From the NCBI GenBank assembly GCA_002320555.1, contig DCJV01000027.1, positions 10,816 through 31,510 of the forward strand: 20,695 bases of DNA, read 5' to 3'. Shown piece after piece: positions 8,292-14,526 of this stretch. The stretch comes from Ruminococcaceae bacterium UBA1691 (GTDB taxonomy: Bacteria; Bacillota; Clostridia; Oscillospirales; Acutalibacteraceae). The translations under genes were made by a program, and so were the position numbers. The notes beneath the pieces are model-generated. The model did not search any database. It saw only the letters and a list, made by a program, of their open reading frames with translations, and was not told the DNA's origin. Positions within the stretch are counted from its first letter, which is position 1, and each line of letters starts with the position of its first letter.

Positions 8292-8660
8292 TTATAACCA
8301 AATTGCTTTGCCTATCAACCAAATGAGTAAAATCCAAATCAATACGGTAGGGACAGCATAATACCACTTCTTTGGTTTTCCATTTTCCCATAATCCCTCA
8401 GACTTTTTTCGATTTCTTTCTATAACTTCTTCTGGAATAAGTCTAATGGTTAATGCAACGAAAGCTGGTAATAATATGACGTCATCCAAATACCCCAGAA
8501 TGGGGATAAAATCTGGTACTAAATCGATCGGAGAAAGCGCATAAACGATTGTAATCCCTGCAAAAATTTTCGCAATTATTGGAGTATCCTTATCCTTTAA
8601 TGCCAAAAAGATAGTTGGAATATCTGTTTTAAGTTGCTTCGCTCGCTTCCTTAAATTCAT
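8292..8660 (-). CDS. DUF1232 / YkvA-family small membrane protein
   Basis: This 122-residue protein has the DUF1232 signature YALSPIDLVPDFIPILGYLDD at about residues 40-60, a hallmark of YkvA-like membrane proteins of unknown function. A hydrophobic segment around residues 30-48 includes part of the signature, a second covers about 60-75, and a C-terminal transmembrane helix (VPTVLIWILLIWLIGKAIWL) ends the protein. A GAGGAGAT ribosome site lies about 7 nt before the ATG. The gene is markedly AT-richer than the repair locus beside it and is flanked by gene fragments on both sides, which suggests that it arrived by transfer. No function beyond membrane localisation can be assigned. Confidence 0.85.
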   Translation of the reverse strand: MNLRKRAKQLKTDIPTIFLALKDKDTPIIAKIFAGITIVYALSPIDLVPDFIPILGYLDDVILLPAFVALTIRLIPEEVIERNRKKSEGLWENGKPKKWYYAVPTVLIWILLIWLIGKAIWL

Positions 8661-8696
8661 TACAATTATCTCCTCAAATCCAAAGTTTATCGTCCC

Positions 8697-8879
8697 CTAT
8701 TTGCCTCTTTTCCCCCACTGCGGAGTAGGGCTCTTTACAAGCTCGGATTTCTGCATGACACGGACTAACCACTGCTTTTCGTTCCCTGGCAGCTCATTAT
8801 AGCGCAGCTTTGTCTGCTTAAAATAAGTGATCATAAGCTGCTCCGAAAGCTGCCAATATGCTCCCCTCCCACGCTTATG
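8697..8879 (-). pseudogene. Orphan C-terminal gene fragment, unknown family
   Basis: A minus-strand frame stays open for 60 codons between an in-frame TAA and its own TAG. It includes YWQLSEQLMITYFKQTKLRY and ends TPQWGKRGK. The composition is protein-like (amphipathic, Lys/Gln/Leu-rich with a basic tail). The only internal ATG (8834) has no convincing ribosome site, and the frame overlaps the stop codon of the upstream DUF3795-like gene. I read it as the tail of a lost gene, perhaps from a mobile element, but I do not recognise the family. A short intact protein starting at 8834 (45 residues) is the alternative. Confidence 0.4.
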
Positions 8880-9288
8880 TTATCTTTTCTTGGCACTCGC
8901 TACATTCCCTATCCTGGATAGAGAGAATACCCCCACATTTAGGGCAAGTATATTTTTCTTTCTGTTTCTCCATGAACGTTTCTAAACCGTGTTGTCGTAC
9001 AAATTCGCTATTTTCCATAAGGCTTGCTTGATACCGTTTGTTATCGCTTTTTTCAAGCGTTTTTATCAGCGTACAAGGAAAATCTGTACACTCAAAGCAA
9101 TAGGATAGTTTTTTACTCCTGATACAATCTTTTATTTTACATTTGCGGCAGTGTTCCGGCTTTCCCCGATCGCCGTTTAAACAACCCACACATGGATTTT
9201 TGTGATAACAGTGCTTATAGCAAACCAGACAATTCATGCCACAGGGAGCGAACATAATCGTATCAATATTTTCTTTTGGCATTTTCAT
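8875..9288 (-). CDS. Cysteine-rich DUF3795-like protein
   Basis: The 137-residue protein starts with FAPCGMNCLVCYKHCYHKNPCVGC-type cysteine spacing, continues with CRKCKIKDC and CFECTDFPC, and ends with a separate zinc-ribbon-like pair (CPKCGG...CSECQ). The N-terminal pattern is that of the DUF3795 family, small cysteine-rich proteins of unknown function in Clostridia and methanogens. The added C-terminal C-x2-C...C-x2-C ribbon suggests a second metal site. The ATG at 9288 has a GGGAGAG ribosome site upstream. A candidate promoter lies at 9333-9361. Base composition is AT-rich like the neighbouring DUF1232 gene and unlike the surrounding operons. Metal binding (zinc or iron-sulfur) is inferred from the cysteines. 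Confidence 0.8.
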   Translation of the reverse strand: MKMPKENIDTIMFAPCGMNCLVCYKHCYHKNPCVGCLNGDRGKPEHCRKCKIKDCIRSKKLSYCFECTDFPCTLIKTLEKSDNKRYQASLMENSEFVRQHGLETFMEKQKEKYTCPKCGGILSIQDRECSECQEKIT

Positions 9289-9332
9289 TGTACACTCTCC
9301 CTATTTGCATCCATTTTTTGCTTTGTTTTTCC

Positions 9333-9361
9333 ATTCTACCACATTTCCGAAAGCATGGAAA
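9333..9361 (-). promoter_or_regulatory. Candidate promoter of the DUF3795-like gene
   Basis: On the minus strand TTTCCA (9356-9361), a 17-bp spacer and TAGAAT (9333-9338) give 4/6 and 5/6 matches to the -35 and -10 consensus. It lies 45 bp before the gene's ATG. The match is moderate only. Confidence 0.4.
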
Positions 9362-9729
9362 TAGCCTGTTTTTCATTCAGACTTCCTATCTTTCGGATAT
9401 ACGGCACAGGCAGTTAAAAAGGTCTACGCTTCCATTTATGATTATTACTTCCCCAGTAAAATGGGGGTTGTTTCAGGCCTGTTCGGCAGCCAAAGAAAAC
9501 CACCCCATCAAAGCCTGCTGATGGGGTGGTCAATGCTGTTCCAAAACATATCTTTTGTTTTACAAAAGCAGATGTTCGCCGCACCGTAGGCAGCACTTTG
9601 CTTCAGCGTGTTTCCCGAAGGCTGACACCCTGCCATGCCGCCATCAATTCCTCCCGGTGCGTCTCGCCTTTTAAGATGATAAGCTCAGTGCAACGCTCTC
9701 AATGGTGTAATATGTTTGAACCATTTCTC
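9362..9729. other. Gene-free stretch with terminator and an orphan frame
   Basis: This 368-bp stretch contains a strong minus-strand terminator (9484-9530), a small hairpin CTTTTGT-TTT-ACAAAAG (9552-9568) and a 31-codon orphan minus-strand frame (9603-9698) that includes KGETHREELMAAWQGVSLRE and lacks a start codon. The orphan frame reads like the tail of a protein from another locus. I see no complete gene. Confidence 0.45.
9484..9530 (-). terminator. Strong intrinsic terminator, minus strand
   Basis: A perfect 12-bp stem (9499-9510 paired with 9519-9530, ACCACCCCATCA and its complement) with an 8-nt loop is followed on the minus strand by TTTTCTTT. It lies about 200 nt after the stop of the flavin-reductase-like gene and is the likely end of that transcript. 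Confidence 0.85.
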
Positions 9730-10380
9730 TTATTCTTTTATCTCCGGGCAAAGCGTTGCAATTCCCATATGATTCCCCTCGCCCGTTTCTAAATCCTTGG
9801 GCGTGTGAATGAGATAGAAAAAACCGTTCTCCGAATATTTTTGATCATCGAAGCCTTTCGCATAATCCTCGGCCATCGCCATGTGGGTCACACGGCCGAT
9901 CGCCATGGCGGTCAGGCCCGCACCGGACAAATCCTCCAGCCGCCCGCATTTGCATTCGAGCGTCAAAAAGCTCTCCCCGATGCGCGGGACGGACACGGTT
10001 TTTGCCGCTTCCTCCGCAAAGCCGCCTACGGTGAATTCGTCCACGTCCGGCTCGTTATGCTCGACCGTTTGGAGCAGCGCGTCATAATAGCGCTTTGAGA
10101 GAAAGTTGACGCAGAATTCCCCATCGCGCTTGATGTTTTCATAGGTATGCGTATGCTGGCACAGGCCGGCAAGGATCGCGTAAAAGCCGCCTTTATCACC
10201 CTGAAAACAGCTCCAGGAGTGGAAGTTGATATTCGGCTTGCCATCTGCCTTGCGCGTCGTAATGGCAAAGAGCACCTGCGGGATGCCGCAGGCATATTCC
10301 ATGTAGGAGAAGAAATCGTACTGCCCCGGCCAGTATTGCCGGAACCGCTCGGGTTTTTCCGCCCCAAATTCGTATTTCAT
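9730..10380 (-). CDS. Flavin-reductase-like FMN-binding protein
   Basis: This protein of about 216 residues resembles the flavin-reductase-like split-barrel family, in which a small beta-barrel binds FMN. Typical segments are ACGIPQVLFAITTRKADGKP followed by NINFHSWSCFQGD and the CVNFLS/EHNEPDVDEF region, with a late AIGRVTHM strand. Members include flavin reductases and flavoproteins of unknown substrate. The ATG at 10380 is chosen because AAAGGAGA lies directly upstream; an in-frame ATG at 10413 would run back into the preceding gene and lacks such a site. The stop codon of the toroid gene is only 13 bp upstream, so the two are probably cotranscribed. The actual substrate or redox partner is not visible in the sequence. 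Confidence 0.8.
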   Translation of the reverse strand: MKYEFGAEKPERFRQYWPGQYDFFSYMEYACGIPQVLFAITTRKADGKPNINFHSWSCFQGDKGGFYAILAGLCQHTHTYENIKRDGEFCVNFLSKRYYDALLQTVEHNEPDVDEFTVGGFAEEAAKTVSVPRIGESFLTLECKCGRLEDLSGAGLTAMAIGRVTHMAMAEDYAKGFDDQKYSENGFFYLIHTPKDLETGEGNHMGIATLCPEIKE

Positions 10381-10393
10381 CTGATTGTCTCCT

Positions 10394-11329
10394 TTATCCT
10401 TCGATTCTGCCAAACGCGCGCAGGAAAAGAAGGTTTTGAATCACGAGGTTCGCCTTCCACCAGTTTTCGGAGATGGCGAATTCACGCTCATGCGCGCCCC
10501 ACGTCCAGGTGAGATTCCAAACGCCGTGAGCATTGCGATTTTGAATCAACAAATCACACTCCTGCTCCGGCAGGCCCTCGCTTCCGGGGTAAAACGGGCT
10601 CTGTGGTGAACGGATAAAACGGGACGGCGTGCAGACATAGCCCTGGGTCCAGTCTGACGGATCATTGCCGATGAGCACGCGAACCGCGCTTTTCAGCCTG
10701 CCCTCATAGGCCTTTTCGTCGAACAAGTCCGTCCTGTCCGCTGCCTTGCAGCAGGCGAGCAACTCCCAAAAAACAGTTACTTCGTGCATATCGTCCAATT
10801 TGGTACGGCCTGCGATAAAATCCACAGCAGCGTGCTTTGCAAGCGCCTCGCCCTTCTGATAGAGCGCCGATCCCGGCTCATCGTATTGCAGAATAAAGCC
10901 CGTCAGGCTCGCCGTCGGGTTATAACCCCAATCTTCCCCTGACCGCTCGGTAAACGTCCACCACGGCGCGTGGGGGAAATCGTTGTTCGATGGGATCGCG
11001 CCCTGCCACAATCCATCCACAAAATGTGCGCCACTGCCGAGATAGCGTAGAATCCCCTGCGCAACCGGATGCCCCTTTGGCGCGCCCACCTCTCGGAGGA
11101 TGCAGGAAGCCGTCCAAGTTTGCATCGGGGCTGATTCCGGATTCCAACAATCGGCCTCCAGCGCGTGGCCAAAGCCGCCGTCCCCATTTTGATAGGCGGC
11201 CAGCGCCTGAAGCACAGCCTCTGCAGAGCCGCCTTCAAAATAGTATTGCCAGCGTGCAAGGTCGAGCGGACGCGCATTGCGGTACATCCAGCGGCGGATG
11301 CTTTCTAAATCTGATTGTATAAGCTTCAT
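10394..11329 (-). CDS. Alpha-toroid (terpenoid-cyclase/prenyltransferase-fold) protein, function unknown
   Basis: The 311-residue protein contains a QNGDGGFGHALEADCWNPE segment at residues 47-65, like the QW-type repeat of squalene-hopene cyclase/prenyltransferase alpha-alpha barrels. Further aromatic repeats (DWGYNPTASLTGFILQYD and GVWNLTWTWG...WWKANLVIQNLLFL) continue toward the C-terminus. No signal peptide or transmembrane helix is seen. No DxDD cyclase acid motif is visible, so terpene cyclisation is unlikely to be assignable. The ATG at 11329 has a GGAGAG ribosome site. A -10-like TACAAT is visible upstream in the 81-bp gap to the AraC gene, but no good -35. The family is usually annotated as hypothetical; the fold call is from the repeat pattern only. 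Confidence 0.7.
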   Translation of the reverse strand: MKLIQSDLESIRRWMYRNARPLDLARWQYYFEGGSAEAVLQALAAYQNGDGGFGHALEADCWNPESAPMQTWTASCILREVGAPKGHPVAQGILRYLGSGAHFVDGLWQGAIPSNNDFPHAPWWTFTERSGEDWGYNPTASLTGFILQYDEPGSALYQKGEALAKHAAVDFIAGRTKLDDMHEVTVFWELLACCKAADRTDLFDEKAYEGRLKSAVRVLIGNDPSDWTQGYVCTPSRFIRSPQSPFYPGSEGLPEQECDLLIQNRNAHGVWNLTWTWGAHEREFAISENWWKANLVIQNLLFLRAFGRIEG

Positions 11330-11410
11330 ATTGTTTTCTCTCCATTTCCTTTTGAAATTGCCCTTATTGTACCCCCAGAGAAAACAAATGTATTGTAAAA
11401 AAGCGACATG

Positions 11411-12256
11411 TCACTTTCTTTGACCTGCTCTATCCAAAGCGAGCGCACGCGCCTGCATGGGCGTGAGTGTATGAAAGCGCTTGAAATCGCGCAGCAGATG
11501 GGACTGATCCGTAAAGCCAAAACGATACACCGCATCCTGCATATCAAACTCCCGCTCGAACAAGACGGTACGCCATACCTGCTGATAGCGCACGAGTTGT
11601 GCTAGCTTTTTGGGCGATACGCCGACCGTATCACGAAACAGCCGTTCCAGCTGCCGCAGGCCGACACAGGCATAGCCCGCCGCATCAGAAAGGGCCGCCC
11701 GCCCCTCGTTTTGCAGCATATGATAGACTGCATTCATCACAGCCGGTTTTTCCTTTCCCGTCTGCAAAGCCTGCACCAGGTAATCCTGTGCAAACAGGAT
11801 GCGCCCCTCCATCGTATCTACACTGGGCAGCATTGCCTCAAGCTGCCGCGTTAGCTTCGGAAAAAAGCAGTGCGCGTCAAAAAAACCGTTTTGCACCTGT
11901 GTCATCGGCTCGCCGGCAAACAGCGGCGTTGCCCAGGCATAAAACCGGATAGCAAAGGTCGAAACGATATGGCCGGGGAAATTTTCCCGAGAAACAAACG
12001 GGAGGTCATCAATGCCGCAGAAAACATTTGACAGCGTCCCCTGTGTATAGTCGAGGTCAAAGAGGATATCCATGCAGGTATCCGGCGTAACGAGTCCCTC
12101 CTCCCGACCAGTCTGCTTCGCCCAAACCGGCCTGCGCGTCCCCCAGAAGCAACAGATATATGGCCTGAGCGCTTCGCACGGTGCGACTTCTATGTACGTA
12201 TCGTCCGCCTGAAACGGCGCGGCGGTCAGCGGGCGGTACATCTGATAGAGCTTCAA
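11411..12256 (-). CDS. AraC-family transcriptional regulator (probable TTG start)
   Basis: The C-terminal third has the two helix-turn-helix units of AraC regulators: YACVGLRQLERLFRDTVGVSP, then AVYRFGFTDQSHLLRDFKRF ending at HTLTPMQARAL. The N-terminal part (MYRPL...YIEVAPCEALRPYICCFWG) resembles the AraC-associated domain often labelled DUF6597. I place the start at TTG 12256 because a GGAAGGAGG ribosome site lies about 9 nt upstream; the in-frame ATG at 12316 has no ribosome site and lies inside an inverted repeat. An ATG at 12241 is also possible. The gene lies 81 bp upstream of the toroid gene on the same strand, so local control of the toroid/flavoprotein pair is plausible but inferred. 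No effector is identifiable. Confidence 0.85.
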   Translation of the reverse strand: MKLYQMYRPLTAAPFQADDTYIEVAPCEALRPYICCFWGTRRPVWAKQTGREEGLVTPDTCMDILFDLDYTQGTLSNVFCGIDDLPFVSRENFPGHIVSTFAIRFYAWATPLFAGEPMTQVQNGFFDAHCFFPKLTRQLEAMLPSVDTMEGRILFAQDYLVQALQTGKEKPAVMNAVYHMLQNEGRAALSDAAGYACVGLRQLERLFRDTVGVSPKKLAQLVRYQQVWRTVLFEREFDMQDAVYRFGFTDQSHLLRDFKRFHTLTPMQARALALDRAGQRK

Positions 12257-12286
12257 AGGGAAATCGCCTCCTTCCCGAAAACAGGA

Positions 12287-12337
12287 AAAGCGCTCACTCT
12301 GATCCAATCCATTCATTTGATTTCAGCTGAGCGCTTT
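12287..12337 (-). repeat. 10-bp inverted repeat between trxA and the AraC gene
   Basis: AAAGCGCTCA (12287-12296) and its exact complement (12328-12337) enclose 31 nt. On the minus strand the second arm ends in TTTTCCTG and lies after the thioredoxin stop codon and upstream of the AraC ribosome site. It could be a long-loop terminator for trxA, a leader structure, or a binding site for a dimeric regulator. Confidence 0.5.
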
Positions 12338-12363
12338 CTCTCTTCACTTTTCGTTTGTCACCG

Positions 12364-12687
12364 TCACATAAGCTGCCCGTCCAAAAATGTGCGCAGCTTT
12401 TCCTGATTCTGCAGGCCTACGATGCGCTCCTTTTCCTGCCCGCCGGAGAAGAGCACCAGCGTTGGAATGCTCATCACACCATAGGTCGTCGCGAGATCGC
12501 TCGCCTCGTCGATATTGATCTTGCAAAAGCGGATCTTTCCCTCATATTCGCCAGACAGGGATTCCACCACGGGCGCCAGCATCCGGCAGGGATTGCACCA
12601 CTGAGCCCAGAAATCCACGAGGACGGGCTCCTGTGCGTCGAGCACCTCTTTTTTGAAATTGTCCAGAGTGACCGCTGTTACTGCCAT
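12364..12687 (-). CDS. trxA: Thioredoxin with WCNPC active site
   Basis: This cytoplasmic dithiol-disulfide oxidoreductase of about 107 residues has the normal length and order for thioredoxin. The beta strand VLVDFWAQ is followed by the active site W30-C31-N-P-C34, the KINIDE strand, the cis-proline in MSIPTLVLF and the C-terminal helix. The active site has Asn where classical thioredoxins have Gly (WCGPC), which may shift redox potential or partner choice. The ATG at 12687 is chosen because GAAAGGACG lies just upstream; an in-frame ATG at 12705 would add six residues including a Cys. The gene follows the iron-sulfur flavoprotein by 27 bp, so the two may act together in redox chemistry. No thioredoxin reductase lies in the window. 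Confidence 0.95.
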   Translation of the reverse strand: MAVTAVTLDNFKKEVLDAQEPVLVDFWAQWCNPCRMLAPVVESLSGEYEGKIRFCKINIDEASDLATTYGVMSIPTLVLFSGGQEKERIVGLQNQEKLRTFLDGQLM

Positions 12688-12714
12688 AACACATCGTCCT
12701 TTCACATCTTTTTT

Positions 12715-13329
12715 TCAATCGTCATTAGTATCTCCCGCGCCTGTAAGCTTATACGAAAGCCGTTTTGCACGCAAAAGCGCCGCTTTCTCCACCGGGGCGC
12801 GGTCCGTATCCTTTTCAAATACGCAGCCGATAAGCGTTGTATTTAACACCGTGAACGCCATTTCCATCTGGCTGCGGATCGCCGCAAAACCGGCCACCTC
12901 CTGGGAGCCGCAGGTCAACAGCAGCGCCGCCTGCTTTGGCTTTTTGACCGGCGGACGGATTCCCATCGAAAAGCGGGCGCTGAAATACCGCTGAAAACGG
13001 TCGATCACCGCCTTTGGCGGCGCGGGAAGCGCGTTATAATATACGGGCGACGCGACGACGAAAAAATCCGCCCGCTCGAAGGCCTCCATAAAGGCATCCA
13101 AATCGCGCTGGGAGCAGCCCTGCTTTTTGGTGCAATAGCCGCAGTCGATGCATGGCATCGGATGCTGCTTGTATGCATCATAAACCGTGACCTTCACATG
13201 GTCGGGCAGCTCGTCCAGAAAGGAATGCAGCAGCTTCCCCGTATTGCCGTTCGGATGGGGCGACCCAAAAAGGACGAGCAGTTCCTTTTCCTCAAATGAG
13301 GTTGCGTTCGTCGCAATACTGGCAGACAA
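12715..13329 (-). CDS. NAD(P)H-dependent FMN reductase / iron-sulfur flavoprotein
   Basis: This flavodoxin-fold protein has the phosphate-binding loop LLVLFGSPHPNGNTGKLL near its N-terminus and the flavin-contact segment ASPVYYNALPAPPKAVIDRF. Between them is CIDCGYCTKKQGC, a C-x2-C-x2-C-x5-C motif as in iron-sulfur flavoproteins (ISF family) that carry FMN and a [4Fe-4S] cluster. The start is unclear. The long frame reaches 13467 within pyrB, but a TTG at 13329 has a GGGAAGGGGG ribosome site 8 nt upstream and would overlap pyrB by 38 bp. A CTG at 13281 with GAGG upstream would begin right at the conserved fold. The gene sits between pyrB and trxA on the same strand. The physiological electron acceptor is unknown. 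Confidence 0.85.
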   Translation of the reverse strand: MSASIATNATSFEEKELLVLFGSPHPNGNTGKLLHSFLDELPDHVKVTVYDAYKQHPMPCIDCGYCTKKQGCSQRDLDAFMEAFERADFFVVASPVYYNALPAPPKAVIDRFQRYFSARFSMGIRPPVKKPKQAALLLTCGSQEVAGFAAIRSQMEMAFTVLNTTLIGCVFEKDTDRAPVEKAALLRAKRLSYKLTGAGDTNDD

Positions 13330-14362
13330 GCATTCCGCCCCCTTCCCGGAACAGGTGTGGCAGATAACCTTCCGTCTGTGTAATGCAGCGCGGATTCTGG
13401 CAGCAGGCCGTGTGCGTACTGTGCACCTTGGGCGGCACCTCGCCGGATTTCTTCTTGAGCATCTCAAGAATCAGCGCCATGCGGGCATACATGCCATATT
13501 CGCCCTGCTCAAAATATTTCGCGCGCGGGTCGTCGTCCACATCCACCGTGATCTCGTCCACACGCGGCAGCGGATGCAGGATGCACAGGTCACGCTTTGC
13601 ACCCCGCAGCTTGTCCTTATCGAGCACATACACGCCTTTTTGCTTTTCATACTCCTCGCGGGAGGCAAACCGCTCCTGCTGGATGCGGGTCATATAGAGC
13701 ACATCCAGCTCAGGGATCGCCTCCTCCAAACTGTTGAGGCAGGTATATGGGCAACCGCTTGCATGGAGCACGTCCCGAATATATTGCGGAATCTGCAGCT
13801 GCGGCGTGGAGATGAGCACGAACCGGTTGCCCTCATAGCGCGAAAGGCATTTGATCAGGGAATGTACGGTCCGCCCGTTTTTCATATCGCCGCACAGGCC
13901 GATTGTCAGGTTGGTCAGCCGCCCCTTTTCATAGGAGAGCGTGACAAGATCCGTGAGCGTCTGCGTAGGATGCAGATGCCCGCCGTCGCCCGCACTGATG
14001 ACCGGCACTCGGGAATACAGGGATGCTGCGAGCGCCGCGCCTTCGCGCGGATTGCGTATCACAATAATATCAGAATAATTGCTGACAATCCGCACGGTAT
14101 CCTTCAGGCTCTCCCCCTTGGAGACAGAGGAATTCCCTGGATTGTCGAAACCGATGATTTTTCCGCCCAGACGGAGCATTGCCGCCTGAAAGGACATCTG
14201 CGTCCGTGTGGAGGGTTCATAAAAAAGCGTTGCCATGATTTTTCCATGGCAGGCATCCATATACCACGCCGGATTTTTGCGGATATTGCCCGCCAGCGTG
14301 ATCAATTCCTGTACTTCTTCATGCGATAGCTGGTCGAGATCAATCAGGTTGTTTGTTTTCAT
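13292..14362 (-). CDS. pyrB: Aspartate carbamoyltransferase with C-terminal PyrI-like zinc ribbon
   Basis: The enzyme joins carbamoyl phosphate and aspartate, the first committed step of pyrimidine synthesis. The catalytic chain is complete: the carbamoyl-phosphate loop YEPSTRTQMSF (residues 48-58), the SVSKGES loop (79-85), the PVISAGDGGHLHPTQTLTDL segment (120-139) and HPLPRVDEI (263-271). After about residue 305 the protein continues with a 50-residue extension carrying Cys321-x4-Cys326 and Cys347-x2-Cys350. This matches the spacing type of the zinc domain of the regulatory chain PyrI, yet no PyrI allosteric domain is present. The ATG at 14362 has a GGAAGG ribosome site, and a promoter lies at 14399-14427. 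The next gene is a flavoprotein, not pyrI. The extension may replace PyrI contacts that hold the trimers. Confidence 0.95.
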   Translation of the reverse strand: MKTNNLIDLDQLSHEEVQELITLAGNIRKNPAWYMDACHGKIMATLFYEPSTRTQMSFQAAMLRLGGKIIGFDNPGNSSVSKGESLKDTVRIVSNYSDIIVIRNPREGAALAASLYSRVPVISAGDGGHLHPTQTLTDLVTLSYEKGRLTNLTIGLCGDMKNGRTVHSLIKCLSRYEGNRFVLISTPQLQIPQYIRDVLHASGCPYTCLNSLEEAIPELDVLYMTRIQQERFASREEYEKQKGVYVLDKDKLRGAKRDLCILHPLPRVDEITVDVDDDPRAKYFEQGEYGMYARMALILEMLKKKSGEVPPKVHSTHTACCQNPRCITQTEGYLPHLFREGGGMLVCQYCDERNLI

Positions 14363-14398
14363 AACATGTATGCCTTCCTTCTGTCCCGTTGTTTTTTC

Positions 14399-14427
14399 AT
14401 TTTATCAGCAAACCCGTAAAATAACAA
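14399..14427 (-). promoter_or_regulatory. Promoter of pyrB
   Basis: On the minus strand TTGTTA (14422-14427), an exact 17-bp spacer and TAAAAT (14399-14404) lie about 37 bp before the pyrB ATG. No PyrR-type attenuator is evident in the short leader. Confidence 0.65.
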
Positions 14428-14462
14428 TATGCTATCAAAATTTAAGTTTTCTATAAAAAAGA

Positions 14463-14491
14463 TTGTATCGAAAGGGCGAATGATGTAAAAT
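14463..14491 (+). promoter_or_regulatory. Promoter of the LytR-CpsA-Psr gene
   Basis: TTGTAT (14463-14468), a 17-bp spacer and TAAAAT (14486-14491) lie 35 bp before the ATG. It is divergent from and close to the pyrB promoter; the -35 boxes are 36 bp apart. Confidence 0.6.
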
Positions 14492-14526
14492 AAAAAAGAA
14501 TCAGTATAAGGGGAAGTGAATACAGA

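Noticed and set aside
13330..13467. N-terminal extension of the iron-sulfur flavoprotein
   Set aside because: The extra residues are Arg/Cys-rich shadow sequence inside pyrB, unlike any flavodoxin-fold N-terminus; later starts with ribosome sites fit better.
13187..14329. 380-residue plus-strand open frame opposite pyrB
   Set aside because: It is antisense to pyrB, which has all catalytic motifs; the frame is open because of base composition.
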